A stretch of 64,000 nt of DNA from CALODL01 sp942492115 (GCA_942492115.1 CALODL010000021.1:124001-188000); one strand, 5' to 3'. Numbered from the stretch's first letter, positions 25,068 through 35,781 are shown. Translations and numbers: made by a program. Notes: generated by a model from the letters alone, not told the origin.

Positions 25068-26723
25068 CTATTCTCCTGTCGGCGATGTCACGAGACTCAC
25101 TTGCCCGCTAATTCGGGCGTCGTCGCCTGCGTCATTCACGATGCTGGTCAACAGTGTCTCGATGTCGCCGGAAGCCGAACGGAACCGATGCGCTCGCGCG
25201 ATGAGCTGCCCGAGTCGCACGGTCTCGAAGGGTGCGCTGACCGCGACAGCCTGGCCTTGCCCTGGCATCTTGACCACCAACGGCACGTGGTTGAGCGGAC
25301 CATCGCCGATCATCTCGTCGTAGACCCACGTGTGATCTGAAGTAATTATGATTAACGCATCTTCAAAGCGGCCGGAATTCTCGAGGACCGCGATAACCTC
25401 ACCAATCAGACGATCGGCACACATCAGGTTGCGACGGTAGCCGGCCCAATCGGAATGATCGACCCAACCGGCACGAACCCTCGATCCACGATAGACGCCC
25501 TGCTCGTCAAGCAGGTACGGGTCATGGGGCATGGGGTAATGAAACAGAGTGAATTGTTCTTGCGGACCGTGCTCGATGACCTCGAACAGATCGGCTTTCA
25601 TAGCCGCATATGTCCTCAGGGCCATTGCATCGAGCAGCGGCCTGCGGCACTTGCGGTACACCAGGCCACACCACGGGTCGGTCCAGTACATCATGGCCGC
25701 CCACAGGTCACGCCCAATGTTGAACACCATGTTGTCGCCACGGTTGTACAGCGGCCAATGGTACACGCGGCACAAATCGACCTGGTCTCCAAGCAAGAGA
25801 CGATACGGCATGTAGTAGCCTATTGCACACGTGGTGTACCCTTCGCCAACCTCGCTGAAGATACTCTTGAACCGACCCGGGGCAACGATATCGGCGCCTG
25901 TCTCAAAGTCGACTCGGGCGTCGCCCCACCTTACGGGCAAATCCGTCTGCATCAGAAGCCGCGGCATGGACTGTTCTGTGCACGGGCCTGGTGAACGGGC
26001 GTTGGTAAATACAACTGCCTGTTCACTCAACGACCGCAGATTGGGCATGAGTGGCCCGGGCATGCCGTTCTCGAAGCTTCGCTCATAAGACCAGCCATCG
26101 AGAATCATCAACAATACGGGATGGCCTGCAGGCGCCGCCTGGGCAACCTGTTCTGCCGCATCATCATCGAATGCAATTCTCTCGAGTCGCTGGGGATATG
26201 AGGGTTGACTCAACAACTGCACGGCCACGACGCACACAGTCGGCGACAGAACCAGCGCTGCGCGCCGGCTCCAACGCAACAGACCCCATTGTGGGCGGGC
26301 CAGCGAAAAACCGACCAGAGCCATGACCACGAACCACATCGTACGGACCTCGGTGTCGATCTGGCCGATGTGATAGCCAACTGGCCGAACCGTGTGATAC
26401 CACAGATTGGTCAGAACGCCCCCCGCCAGGGCCACGACAAACAGGTGCTGATAGAACAACAGGGCGCGCGACCAACGCAGGATACGCAATATTTCATTGA
26501 TCCCTACGGCTACTGCTGACAGCAACAGGATACCGGCAAACAACTCTACGGTATCGCCGTGGGTCCACATGCGCAGTCGCCGAGTCTCGGCACGCATCAA
26601 CATCGATAGATATGGGCCGAAATGCAAGAATACGACGACACACGCAGCCACACAGCGCGCAGCCATTGCGGCACTGGGCCTGGTCGAATCACGGTTGTCC
26701 ACTGTGGGCAGGGTGTTGGTCAT
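25068..26723 (-). CDS. Membrane sulfatase/alkaline-phosphatase-like protein
   Basis: A 551-residue protein. About five hydrophobic segments (residues about 20-190) are followed by an alkaline-phosphatase-superfamily domain: MILDGW with metal-binding Asp, a nucleophile region PCTEQSMPRLL, HYPMPHDPYL, and ITSDHTW with the Asp-His pair. The layout resembles LTA synthase and phosphoethanolamine transferases, which add phospho-alcohol groups outside the membrane. Start: the ATG at 26723 is preferred over an upstream TTG in the same frame at 26750. Near the phosphonate cluster, a role in attaching or trimming polymer substituents is an inference. Confidence 0.7.
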   Translation of the reverse strand: MTNTLPTVDNRDSTRPSAAMAARCVAACVVVFLHFGPYLSMLMRAETRRLRMWTHGDTVELFAGILLLSAVAVGINEILRILRWSRALLFYQHLFVVALAGGVLTNLWYHTVRPVGYHIGQIDTEVRTMWFVVMALVGFSLARPQWGLLRWSRRAALVLSPTVCVVAVQLLSQPSYPQRLERIAFDDDAAEQVAQAAPAGHPVLLMILDGWSYERSFENGMPGPLMPNLRSLSEQAVVFTNARSPGPCTEQSMPRLLMQTDLPVRWGDARVDFETGADIVAPGRFKSIFSEVGEGYTTCAIGYYMPYRLLLGDQVDLCRVYHWPLYNRGDNMVFNIGRDLWAAMMYWTDPWCGLVYRKCRRPLLDAMALRTYAAMKADLFEVIEHGPQEQFTLFHYPMPHDPYLLDEQGVYRGSRVRAGWVDHSDWAGYRRNLMCADRLIGEVIAVLENSGRFEDALIIITSDHTWVYDEMIGDGPLNHVPLVVKMPGQGQAVAVSAPFETVRLGQLIARAHRFRSASGDIETLLTSIVNDAGDDARISGQVSLVTSPTGE

Positions 26724-26904
26724 AGATCCAGTCCGACGGCTCACGGTCAACGTCTGATAGCCGTGCCGCCACTCTCAGTATCGGTCCGGGACCCTGTTTG
26801 GTTTACCACCATGCGTGGTGCTTATCGGACTGCCAGCAAACTTCACTCACCGCAGGACACGTCCGATACACCTGGAGCCTCGATTCCTCTATGGAGATGC
26901 CCCA

Positions 26905-27618
26905 ATGCGTGCAGTCATACTCGCGGGCGGCAAAGGAACGCGCCTGCAGCCGTTGACCTTTAACTTTCCTAAACCGCTCGTCCCCATCGGTGGGATGCCG
27001 GTACTGGAAATCCTGCTGCGCCGACTGGTCAAGGCTGGCATTGTCGATGTCACCCTGACGCTGGGCTACCTCGCCGAACTGGTGAAGGCGTTTCTCAGCG
27101 AGCACCGCGCTTTGTCGGACCAATTGAACCTGTCGTATGTGCACGAGGACCGGCCCACCGGAACCGCAGGATCACTGGCCCTCGTCGATGGACTGCAGGA
27201 AACGTTTTTGGTCATGAACGGCGACCTGTTGACCAATCTCAACTTTGACAGCCTTATCCGCCATCATCACGAGGAAGGCGCGGCGTTGACCATCGCTACG
27301 ACGACACGCCGTGAAAAAATGGAATTGGGCGTCGTCAAGCTCGGACACGACAACATCGTCGTCGACTACATCGAGAAGCCCCAGACTCTCCATACCGTCA
27401 GTATGGGCGTCTATGTGTACGAGCCACGTGTCCTGAGCTTGATCGAGACAGGTCGCTACCTTGATTTCCCAACACTGGTCTTGCGCCTGCTCGAAGCAGG
27501 CGAGAAGGTCGTGTCCTACGCCAGCGACGATATGTGGTTGGACATCGGACGGCCCGATGACTATGCCGCTGCCCAGGAACTATATGCCGAACACCGTGAG
27601 GAGCTCGACGTTGTCTGA
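26905..27618 (+). CDS. Sugar-1-phosphate nucleotidyltransferase
   Basis: A 237-residue protein of the RfbA/GlmU-type nucleotidyltransferases. N-terminal MRAVILAGGKGTRLQPLT with PKPL (residues 1-23) is the NTP-binding signature; MNGDLLTN has the metal-binding Asp, and DIGRPDDY lies near the end. It lacks a C-terminal hexapeptide domain, as in many mannose- or heptose-type enzymes. It makes an NDP-sugar for the surface glycan. GGAG precedes the ATG by 8. It overlaps the DegT gene by 8 bases. Confidence 0.85.
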   Translation: MRAVILAGGKGTRLQPLTFNFPKPLVPIGGMPVLEILLRRLVKAGIVDVTLTLGYLAELVKAFLSEHRALSDQLNLSYVHEDRPTGTAGSLALVDGLQETFLVMNGDLLTNLNFDSLIRHHHEEGAALTIATTTRREKMELGVVKLGHDNIVVDYIEKPQTLHTVSMGVYVYEPRVLSLIETGRYLDFPTLVLRLLEAGEKVVSYASDDMWLDIGRPDDYAAAQELYAEHREELDVV

Positions 27619-28762
27619 CACACCGAAATGGCGCGTGACGCTGGCCGACGTGAGCATGGACCATGGCGAACGCACAGCTGTGACTGAGGCTCTTGAATCG
27701 GGCTGGCTGAGCATGGGCCCACGGGTCAAAGCATTTGAGAAAGCGTTCGCCTGCTATCACGGCGTCGAACATGCCATTGCGACGAGCAGTGGCACTGCCG
27801 CATTACATTTGTCATTGATGGCGCTCAACATTCAACCGGGCGACGAGGTCATTCAACCGGCAATCAATTTTGTGGCAGGGGCCAACATGACCCGCGCCGT
27901 CGGTGCCCGCCCCGTGTTCGTCGACATCGCCCATCCGCAGCGACCGATCATGGAACCAGACCTGATCAAAGCCGCGATCACGCCGCGCACCAGGGCAATC
28001 ATCGTCCTGCACTACGGCGGCTACCCGGCTCCGATCGAAGAGATCACGCGGCTCGCCGACGAGAACGGCATCAAGGTCATCGAAGATGCTTGCCACGCCC
28101 CGGCAACACCGTATGGAAGTCAGGCTCTCGGAACGTGGGGCTCGACCGGCTGCTTCTCGTTCTTTCCCAACAAGAACATGACGACCGCCGAAGGCGGTAT
28201 GGTCGTGACGCGGTGCTCGGATACTGCGGAACGAATCGGCCTGCTGCGTTCGCATGGCATGACAACATTGACCTGGGAGCGGCATCGTGGACACGCCTCG
28301 AACTACGACGTGGCCACACCCGGATTCAATTACCGCCTTGATGAGTTACGTGCAGCATTGGGCACTGAACAGGTCAAGCGGCTGCCGAATTCGAATGCCC
28401 GGCGCCGCGATCTAACCGACCAGTACCGCAGGCGCTTCGCTTCCTACACGGACGTCGATGTCGTGTTCAACGACTTTGACGGCTGCCACGCAGGCCATCT
28501 ATTCGTCGTTCTGGTACCGGCCGAGACCCGCAGTATGGTCATATCTGCATGCCGCAGCGCTGGCATTCAAACCAGCATGCACTATCCGTGCATCACACGA
28601 TTCAGTGCATATCGCGACAGTACGGCCGTCGTGCCCAACGCGCTATCGTTTGCTGAGCGTGCAGTCACGCTCCCGTTGCACCCGGGGCTGTCTTCTGCCG
28701 ACATCGACCTCGTCGCCGCAACCGTTACCAAGGCCCTGAGTACCTGCCGAAGCGTGGTATAG
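27611..28762 (+). CDS. DegT/DnrJ/EryC1-family sugar aminotransferase
   Basis: A 383-residue PLP enzyme that transaminates a keto-sugar nucleotide. Family motifs: SSGTAALHLSL (about 59-69), VIEDACHAPATPYG (Asp159 near the pyridine nitrogen) and FFPNKNMTTAEGGM with the PLP Lys188. Start: TTG at 27611, 7 bases after GAGGAG, overlapping the previous gene; the ORF extends upstream only through the other gene's frame. With the epimerase and nucleotidyltransferase it supplies an amino sugar to the surface glycan. Confidence 0.85.
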   Translation: MSDTPKWRVTLADVSMDHGERTAVTEALESGWLSMGPRVKAFEKAFACYHGVEHAIATSSGTAALHLSLMALNIQPGDEVIQPAINFVAGANMTRAVGARPVFVDIAHPQRPIMEPDLIKAAITPRTRAIIVLHYGGYPAPIEEITRLADENGIKVIEDACHAPATPYGSQALGTWGSTGCFSFFPNKNMTTAEGGMVVTRCSDTAERIGLLRSHGMTTLTWERHRGHASNYDVATPGFNYRLDELRAALGTEQVKRLPNSNARRRDLTDQYRRRFASYTDVDVVFNDFDGCHAGHLFVVLVPAETRSMVISACRSAGIQTSMHYPCITRFSAYRDSTAVVPNALSFAERAVTLPLHPGLSSADIDLVAATVTKALSTCRSVV

Positions 28763-28763
28763 C

Positions 28764-29974
28764 ATGAAAACGATCAATGATGACATTCGACCTTGCGATG
28801 TCCTTCTCGTTGGCGAGCAAACTGCACACGTCGCGCGCCTCGCTGCCGGGCTGCACGACCGCGGTGTTACAGTCGCGTGCCTTGATGGCGAGCGACTGAC
28901 TCGGTGCCTGTGCACAGAGTATGGCATCGTCATTCCGAATTTTACGACACCGCTACTACACTTGCGTGGACGTTATCGCTTCGCTGTCATCCGGGCCATC
29001 GAAGAACGTGCGCGGCGCGCTTATGTGCAGTCCATCCTGCGTTCTGCCCGGCCGGGGGTCATCCATATCAACTCAATCGATCCAGCGCACGCAACCATAC
29101 TGGACTGTGAGGCCTGTCCGCCCGTCGTTGCCACGGTGTGGGGAACTGACATCCACACCATCGCACAGGATGGAACGCCTGCACAACGGCAGGGTATCAC
29201 GCGGATCCTCGAATCCGCGGCGGTCATCACTGCAGATTCGCCCTACATGCTTGATCTAACGGTTCAGCTCGTACCCACACGCGACCGCGAAGCCCTGCAC
29301 CTGGCATTCTTCGGTATTGACACCTCGGCGTTCAGTCGTGCGACCGAGCACGATCGTCTGACGTGGCGACGCAGGCTGGACATCGCTGACACAGACCACA
29401 TCGTGCTGGCCCCGCGCCGAATCAACCCGCGCGTTATTCTCCGGAGCGCGTGGTTGAGGCATTTGCCCGAATGAACACCCGGCAGGACAGTGTGCTGGTG
29501 TTCAAACTGCTCGGCGACAACCTGGCCGAGGAGCCTGCGTGTCAGAAACGTTTGCTGGAACTGGCCGCAACCCGTGGTGTCGCCGAGCGGATCCGCTTCG
29601 CCCCGCCTTGCCCGTACGATGCATTGCCCGGCCTGTATGCAGCGGCCGATGTCGCGTGTTTTGTCCTCGATCGTGACGGCACACCGTCGACCGCATTCGA
29701 ACTGTGGGCAGCCGGCACCCCGATGGTGGTGGCGGATATCCCTCACTATGGAGGGATTCTCACCCCTGAGAACGCATCCCTGGTCCCCCCCGGGGATCCC
29801 CAGGCTACAGCGGTCGCCCTCGACGGCCTCCTCGGCCACCCCGCCCAAGGCCGGCAACTGGTCGGCGCCGGACGCAAATGGCTGGAGCGCCACGCCACGA
29901 CAGAGGCCATGCTCGATGCCATGCAGGATGCATACGCCCGGGCCGGCCGGCGTGAGCCAGTCACGTCAAGCTGA
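28764..29974 (+). CDS. GT4-like glycosyltransferase, apparent frameshift
   Basis: Two overlapping frames together make one glycosyltransferase of about 402 residues. The first (28764-29474) has an N-terminal Rossmann half (CDVLLVGEQTAHVA, WGTDIH) and ends with LAPRRINPR before running out of frame. The second (29450-29974) continues with ERVVEAFARMN, then the donor-binding half (RIRFAPPCP, VLDRDGTPSTAFELWAAGTPMVV), typical of GT4 enzymes. Joining them near 29428-29436 gives a continuous RRINPRYSPERVVEAF reading. The site lies in a CGCGCG run, so a slip of one or two bases is likely, either in the genome or in the assembly. It starts one base after the aminotransferase stop. Confidence 0.75.
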
Positions 29975-30062
29975 TCCCCATCCCGATGACGGGACGCCGG
30001 CACGCTCGAGATCACGCTCGAACTGGCCGGTGGCTCGCACCGATTTTGCAAAAAACCCTATA

Positions 30063-30091
30063 TTGACAGCATAAACTGCACTTGGTAGTGT
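30063..30091 (+). promoter_or_regulatory. Probable promoter of the HU gene
   Basis: TTGACA (30063-30068), a 17-base spacer and TAGTGT (30086-30091), about 45 bases before the HU start. The -35 is perfect; the -10 is a partial match to TATAAT. Confidence 0.4.
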
Positions 30092-30134
30092 CTGCGCCGT
30101 GTTGCCACTCGCACGAAATTGAAAGGAATCACCA

Positions 30135-30473
30135 ATGGCTAAGAAAAAAAAGAAGGCGGCCAAGAAGGCCAAGAAGGCTCGCACCAAGAGCCAGATCTTC
30201 GGTGAGATCGCAGACGAGGTCGGCTTGACCCGCAAGCAGGTGGCTGCGGTGTTCGACGGCATGTCTGACTTGATCAGCAAAGACCTCTCGAAGCGCGGCC
30301 CCGGCACGTTCACCATTCCCGGCTTGCTGAAACTCAAGGTTCGCGCCAAGCCGGCGACGAAGGCACGAAAGGGCATCAACCCGTTCACTGGCGAAGAAAT
30401 GATGTTCAAAGCAAAGCCGGCCTCACGCGTGGTCAAAGCCACTGCTCTGAAGAACCTCAAGGAAATGGTCTGA
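30135..30473 (+). CDS. HU-family DNA-binding protein with Lys-rich tail
   Basis: A 112-residue protein. The first about 17 residues are a Lys/Ala tail (MAKKKKKAAKKAKKA); the rest is an HU/IHF domain with IFGEIADEVGLTRKQVAAVF, GTFTIPGLLKLKV and the DNA-binding arm KPATKARKGINPFTGEEM. HU bends and compacts DNA; the histone-H1-like tail is seen in several planctomycete HU proteins. AAAGGA lies 8 bases upstream. A strong terminator follows at 30502-30538, so it is monocistronic. Confidence 0.92.
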   Translation: MAKKKKKAAKKAKKARTKSQIFGEIADEVGLTRKQVAAVFDGMSDLISKDLSKRGPGTFTIPGLLKLKVRAKPATKARKGINPFTGEEMMFKAKPASRVVKATALKNLKEMV

Positions 30474-30501
30474 CAATCAAGACTTTGCGACGACATTGCC
30501 G

Positions 30502-30538
30502 CGGACGGGCCACGACGTGTGCCCGTCCGTTCGCTTTT
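30502..30538 (+). terminator. Intrinsic terminator of the HU gene
   Basis: A 9-bp GC-rich stem (CGGACGGGC with GCCCGTCCG, 30502-30529) around a 10-base loop, followed by TTCGCTTTT. It lies 30 bases after the HU stop. Confidence 0.8.
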
Positions 30539-30588
30539 GGAACCACCATTTGACACTTCAAAACAAGGGCCAGACGACAATACAACCC

Positions 30589-30616
30589 TTGACAGAATTC
30601 CTCAATTCCGCATACT
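30589..30616 (+). promoter_or_regulatory. Probable promoter of the Gld-type ABC operon
   Basis: TTGACA (30589-30594), a 16-base spacer and CATACT (30611-30616), about 100 bases before the ATPase start. The strong -35 and the HU terminator just upstream support an independent transcript. Confidence 0.4.
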
Positions 30617-30713
30617 TTTCGACCGGTCTACCAACCGTCACCCGTCGTGTTGGTGCTCCCTTTGCAACTTGAAGCGAGGACGCGAGTCCTCTTCTCATTG
30701 ACAGGAGATGGCG

Positions 30714-31433
30714 ATGTCTGACGCGATGATTACTGCTGACCGTCTCAGCAAATATTACGGCGTACTGGCGGCAATCGCAGATGTCTCGTTCGAGATTGCC
30801 CGCGGCCAGGTCGTCGCATTTCTTGGGCCCAACGGCGCAGGCAAATCAACGACCATGCGCATCCTGACTGGCTTCATCGCCCCGACTCACGGGCGAGCCT
30901 GTATCGCTGGCCTCAATTTGGCCGAACAGCGCATTGAAGCCGCCGCCAAACTCGGGTACCTCCCCGAGAATGGCCCGCTCTACGGCGACATGACGCCATT
31001 GAGCCTGCTGCGCTTCTTTGGGACCGCACGGGGCTTGTCCGCGGCCCGGCTGAAAACCCGGATCGACGATGTGGTCCAATTGTGCCAGCTGTCGACCGTG
31101 CTCGAAAAGCAAATTTCGAAGTTATCCCGCGGTTACCGCCAACGTGTCGGCATGGCCCAGGCCATTCTGCACGAACCCGAGGTCCTGATCCTCGATGAAC
31201 CAACCAGCGGGCTCGACCCCAATCAAATCCATGAGGTTCGGGAGTTGATTCGGCGGCTCGGCCAGTCCAACACGATCCTGCTGTCGACTCACATTCTGCA
31301 GGAGGTCGAAGCTGTTGCCGATCGTGTCATCTTCATTCACGAAGGACGGATCGTATTCGATGGCACGATCGACGAGTTCAAGGGCCAAGCGGCATCCCTG
31401 GATGACCGTTTCCGTGAATTGACGACCGCTTGA
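30714..31433 (+). CDS. ABC transporter ATP-binding protein (GldA-like)
   Basis: A 239-residue ATPase. Walker A is GPNGAGKSTT (about 37-46), the signature is LSRGYRQRVGMAQA, and Walker B is LILDEPTSGLDP; STHILQEV has the switch His. Start: ATG at 30714, six bases after AGGAG; the ATG at 30708 touches that site. With the following GldF/GldG-type and DUF4340 genes it forms a set common in planctomycetes and, as GldAFG, needed for gliding in Bacteroidetes. Its substrate is unknown. Confidence 0.9.
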   Translation: MSDAMITADRLSKYYGVLAAIADVSFEIARGQVVAFLGPNGAGKSTTMRILTGFIAPTHGRACIAGLNLAEQRIEAAAKLGYLPENGPLYGDMTPLSLLRFFGTARGLSAARLKTRIDDVVQLCQLSTVLEKQISKLSRGYRQRVGMAQAILHEPEVLILDEPTSGLDPNQIHEVRELIRRLGQSNTILLSTHILQEVEAVADRVIFIHEGRIVFDGTIDEFKGQAASLDDRFRELTTA

Positions 31434-31529
31434 ATCCATGACATCGACCCGGTCGGCTTGACCGGGTTCAGTGAACGATCAAGGGCCGGCGGCCCCTGAA
31501 GGCGCCGTCGTGACAGTGGAGTCTTTAAT

Positions 31530-34201
31530 ATGCCAACAAATTCGACTGTGGCCTGGGCGATTTTCAAGCGGAACTTCTCCAGCTACTTCGTCAACCCAAC
31601 CGGATATGTCTTCATTACGGTGTTCATCCTGCTCGCGCTGTTGCGGCGTTCTGGCAGGACGCGTTTTTCGCCAACAACCTGGCCAATCTCGACCAACTCA
31701 ATCAGTTCTTCCCGTTGCTGTTGTTGTTCTTCATTCCGGCTCTGACCATGAACGTGTGGGCCGAGGAACGCAAACAGGGCACCGACGAGCTTCTGTTTAC
31801 GCTCCCGAGTCGTGACATCGACATCGTCCTGGGCAAGTACTGGGCAGCGGTGGGCATCTACAGTGTCGCGCTGTTTTTCTCGCTCAGCCATCTCATCATA
31901 CTCGCATGGCTGGGCGACCCCGATGTCGGCCTGATGGGCGCCACCTACCTGGGCTACTGGCTGGCCGGCGCGGCCCTCATCCCGGTCGGCATGGCTGCTT
32001 CGTTGCTCAGTGCCAATGCAACAGTTGCGTTCATACTCGGTGCGATCTTCACCGGGCTGTTCATGATCATTCACACTGCCGATGCACTTCTCGGGCCGGG
32101 GCTGGGCAAGCTGGTCCATGAGGCAGGCGTTATCCCGCATCTCCAACGCATCGCCGATGGTGCATTACCAGTCGCCAGCGTGCTGTACTTCGTGGGCCTC
32201 GCCCTGGTCATGCTCTATGTCAATGTCGTACTCGTCGACCGCCGACACACCTTGGGTAGTGAGCAGGCCCCGGTGCAGGCAACGCATTACACCCTGCGGG
32301 CTGTCAGCCTGGCCGCCATTGCTGTCGCGGTGTGTGTCGTGGTCGCACATGTCGGCTTCGCTTCGATCGATGTGACTGCCGAACGATTGCACACGCTTCA
32401 GCCGCAAAGTATTCAGATCGTCGAGGATATCCCTGATGATCGCCCCGTATATATCCAGGCTTTCTTCAGCGACGAAGTTCCACGACCCTACATTCCATTG
32501 CGCAAAAACCTCAAGAACATCCTCAACCGACTTGACCAGATCGGCGGTGACCGTGTCTATGTCACGATTCACGATGTCGAGCCGTACACCGAAGAGGCGC
32601 GCCAGGCTCAACAGAGCTACAACATCAACCCCGTCGAATTCGAGACGATGGTCGGCGGCGCCCGCTCCAGCGGCAAGATGTTTTTTGGACTTGTGTTCAC
32701 CTCGGGACCGGAAGAATTCGTCATTCCGTTCTTTGACGCCGGCCTGCCGCCCGAGTACGAGGTCGCACGGTCGATCCGCGTGGTCACTCAGGCCGAGCGC
32801 AAGAAGATCGGTGTCGTGACCACCGATGCCAAGGTCTTCGGTGATTTCGATATCCAAACCATGCAAAGCCAACCGAGCTGGCCATTCGTCGAAGAACTGC
32901 GCAAGCAGTACGCAGTTGAACAAGTCCCTGCCGGTGGCCCTTACCCTGAAGATCTCGACGCCGTGGTGGTGGTCATGCCGTCGTCATTGTCTCAACCCGA
33001 AATGGATGCACTGCAGGATGTCATGCAATCCGGTACACCAACCGTGCTGTTCGACGATCCCAGCCCTTTGTTCAACCCGGGCCTGGCCGCGAGTGAACGC
33101 AAAAACGCCGGTCGCAATCCATTCATGAATCAGGGCCGTCCACCACCCACTCCCAAGGGTAACTTTGACAATCTGCTCGCCTCGATCGGCCTGAGTTGGA
33201 CCCATTCCGATGTCGTATGGTCAACGTTCAACCCTCACCCGATGCTGGCGAACGTACCGCTGGAGTTCGTGTTCGTGGGCGCCAACTCGACCAACCCGAT
33301 GCCGTTCAACCAGGACTCGGAGATTACTTCCGGACTACAGGAGGTCGTGTTGCTCGATCCCGCATCGATCTACCGCGGCGTGCCACTCAGCGGAGCGGAC
33401 CTGACCTTTACGCCCCTGCTGCAGACAGGTCCCGAATCGGGCCTGACCAAACTCGATGACCTGTACAGCCGGCACCCGCTCTTCGGGATGACCCGGCGTC
33501 GCGACGTGCCGCGCTACCAGACCTCCGAAGGGTACACTCTGGCGATGGAAGTCAAAGGTACCCTGGCTCCGGAAGAGACCGGTGGTACACCCACGGCCAT
33601 CAATGTCGTGTTCGTTGCTGACGCCGACCTCATTTCGACCCAGTTCTTCGAACTGCGCCGCCGCGGCGGCCTGGCGTTGGACAACGTCACGTTTGCCTTG
33701 AACTGTATCGATACGGTTGCCGGTGATGAATCTTTCGTGGCGCTGCGCAAGCATCGGCCGCGCCACCGCACCCTGGCCTTGCTCGAGCAGCGAACGAAGG
33801 ATTATCTCGATCAACGGCAAGCGGCTGACGAGGCGGCCGAGGCAGCCGCTCAGACCAAGCTCAACGAAGCGCAGGCTCGGCTGCAAGACAAGGTCAAGGA
33901 ACTACAAGGCCGGACCGACCTCGACGAACGCACCAAACGTGTCATGCTCGACAATCTCGAGCGCGTCGAGAATCGGCGACTCGAGGTGGTCAAGAACGGC
34001 ATAGAAGCTCAAAAAGACAAGGAACTCAACATCGCCCGAACAGAAATGGAGATGGCTATTGCCCGGATTGAGCGGGAAATCAAATGGTGGGCTACACTGC
34101 TACCACCGATCCCAACCCTCGTACTGGCCATCGTTCTCCTCGCTCATCGACGTAAGCGTGAGCGTGTCGGTATCCCCAAGGGCCGACTGGTTGGAGGTTA
34201 A
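31530..34201 (+). CDS. GldF-GldG fusion permease/auxiliary protein, apparent frameshift
   Basis: About 890 residues if read through one slip. The first about 38 codons (MPTNSTVAWAIFKRNFSSYF) are in one frame; from about 31641 the rest is in another. Adding one base in TTGCGGCG gives LLALLAAFWQDAFFANNL, the expected GldF sequence. The first about 250 residues are an ABC-2 permease with six hydrophobic segments (LLLLFFIPALTMNVWAEERKQGT). The rest is a GldG-type ABC_transp_aux domain (TAERLHTLQPQS, then RVVTQAERKKIGVVT), a coiled coil (about 690-780) and a C-terminal membrane helix. GGAG precedes the first ATG by 9. Confidence 0.8.
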
Positions 34202-34204
34202 TCA

Positions 34205-35716
34205 ATGAGTGACTCAGCAAAAACCATGACCTACATCGTCTGCGCGGCGCTCATGTGCTGCATCGCAGTGTTCTCGACGCCCGGCTCGGCGCCCCCGCCC
34301 GATCAATTCAATGATCAGGGGGAGCCGTTCTATCCAGAGTTCAACGATCCGCTGTCGGCGGCGGCCCTCGAGGTCATCGCCTATGACGAGCAATCGGGAA
34401 CCGCCGCCCCGTTCAAAGTGGTGGTCAAGGATGGACTGTGGTCCATTCCTTCTCACTATGACTACCCCGCCGATGGCAAGGAACGTCTGGCCAAGACTGC
34501 GGCAGGCGTCATCGACCTCAAGAAGGACAGGGTCCAGTCGGACCGCATCGAAGATCACGAGGCCCTGGGCGTCATCGATCCACTCGACGAAACGGTCACA
34601 ACCCTTCAAGGCCGCGGCCAACGCGTGCGCCTGCTCGATGACAGCGGCAGTGTGCTTGCCGATTTCATCATCGGAAAGGAAGTCGAGGATCGCAGTGGGT
34701 TCCGCTATGTCCGTCTGCCAGAGAAGAAACGTACGTATGCCGTTAAGGTGGATATCGAACTGTCGACGCGTTTCGCCGACTGGATCGAAACCAACCTCCT
34801 CGACCTCACTGCCACGCAGGTCAAGGAACTGGGCATCAGTGACTATTCGATCGACGAAACCACTGGACGGGTCGATCTTCGCGACACCCTGGTGCTGACC
34901 AAGGACAGCGCGTCGACCTGGACGATGGACGGACTTGCCGACAATGAAGAGGTGAACCAAGCGGCCGTGCGCGGCATCCCGACCGCTTTGTCGCAAATCC
35001 GCATCACCGGGGTGCGCCCCAAACCTGCCGGTCTGAGCGCCGACCTCAAGACCGACGATGGGTTGAAGATCGATATCGGTACGCAATTGTCGCTGAACTC
35101 GAAAGGCTTCTTCATCTCGCAAAACGGTCAACTCCTGTCCAACGAAGGCGAGATCGATGCCGGAACGACCGAGGGCGTCTCGTACACGCTCCGCTTCGGT
35201 GAACTGATTTATGGCGAAGGTACGGTGATCTCGGCCGGCGGCGAGGACGATTCCGCAGGTGAAAGTGATGGTGGAGCCGAGAACCGTTACTTGTTCGTGA
35301 CCGCAGCTTTCGACGAACGACTCCTCGGTGACGCGCCCCAGCCGCCCGACGGCTACGTCCCAACGACACAGCTGGATGCTGAAGACGATGCGTCGCAGAA
35401 CGCACCCGCAGGGACCCCGGATGAAGCCGAACAGCAGGAAGACAGCGGTGACGGGGGCTCCACGGAGGAGACTGCCGATGAAGACGCCGACAGCGCTCAA
35501 GAAGCGGCGGACGCGGCCCGTGCAGAGCAGCGTCGAGTTGCTGCAGCGTACGAGGCGGAGCTGGCGACGTGGAATGAGAAGATCGAGACCGGACGCAAAG
35601 CCGCGACCGAACTCAACGACCGTTTTGCCGCCTGGTACTACGTCATCTCTGCCAGCGACTTCTCCAAGATTCGAGTCGGCCGGGAGCAGATTGTGCAAGA
35701 GAAGACCGAAGAGTAA
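34205..35716 (+). CDS. DUF4340-containing protein
   Basis: A 503-residue protein with an N-terminal membrane anchor (residues about 9-25) and a DUF4340-like beta-rich domain (VVVKDGLWSIPSHYDYPADGKE; later FIIGKEVEDRSGFRYVRLPEK). The last 110 residues are an acidic low-complexity stretch and a coiled coil. GGAGG lies 7 bases before the ATG, and the gene begins 3 bases after the GldG stop. DUF4340 proteins regularly accompany GldG-type transporters; the mechanism is not known. Confidence 0.8.
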   Translation: MSDSAKTMTYIVCAALMCCIAVFSTPGSAPPPDQFNDQGEPFYPEFNDPLSAAALEVIAYDEQSGTAAPFKVVVKDGLWSIPSHYDYPADGKERLAKTAAGVIDLKKDRVQSDRIEDHEALGVIDPLDETVTTLQGRGQRVRLLDDSGSVLADFIIGKEVEDRSGFRYVRLPEKKRTYAVKVDIELSTRFADWIETNLLDLTATQVKELGISDYSIDETTGRVDLRDTLVLTKDSASTWTMDGLADNEEVNQAAVRGIPTALSQIRITGVRPKPAGLSADLKTDDGLKIDIGTQLSLNSKGFFISQNGQLLSNEGEIDAGTTEGVSYTLRFGELIYGEGTVISAGGEDDSAGESDGGAENRYLFVTAAFDERLLGDAPQPPDGYVPTTQLDAEDDASQNAPAGTPDEAEQQEDSGDGGSTEETADEDADSAQEAADAARAEQRRVAAAYEAELATWNEKIETGRKAATELNDRFAAWYYVISASDFSKIRVGREQIVQEKTEE

Positions 35717-35781
35717 GGCCTGGGGCTTGGCTCGTTCTTACAACCCGGGTGATAGATTGCGGGCGGGAGGGTTCGCGGAGG

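Noticed and set aside
31630..31660. Programmed frameshifting in the GldF-GldG gene
   Set aside because: No slippery heptamer or following structure; a single missing base explains it better.
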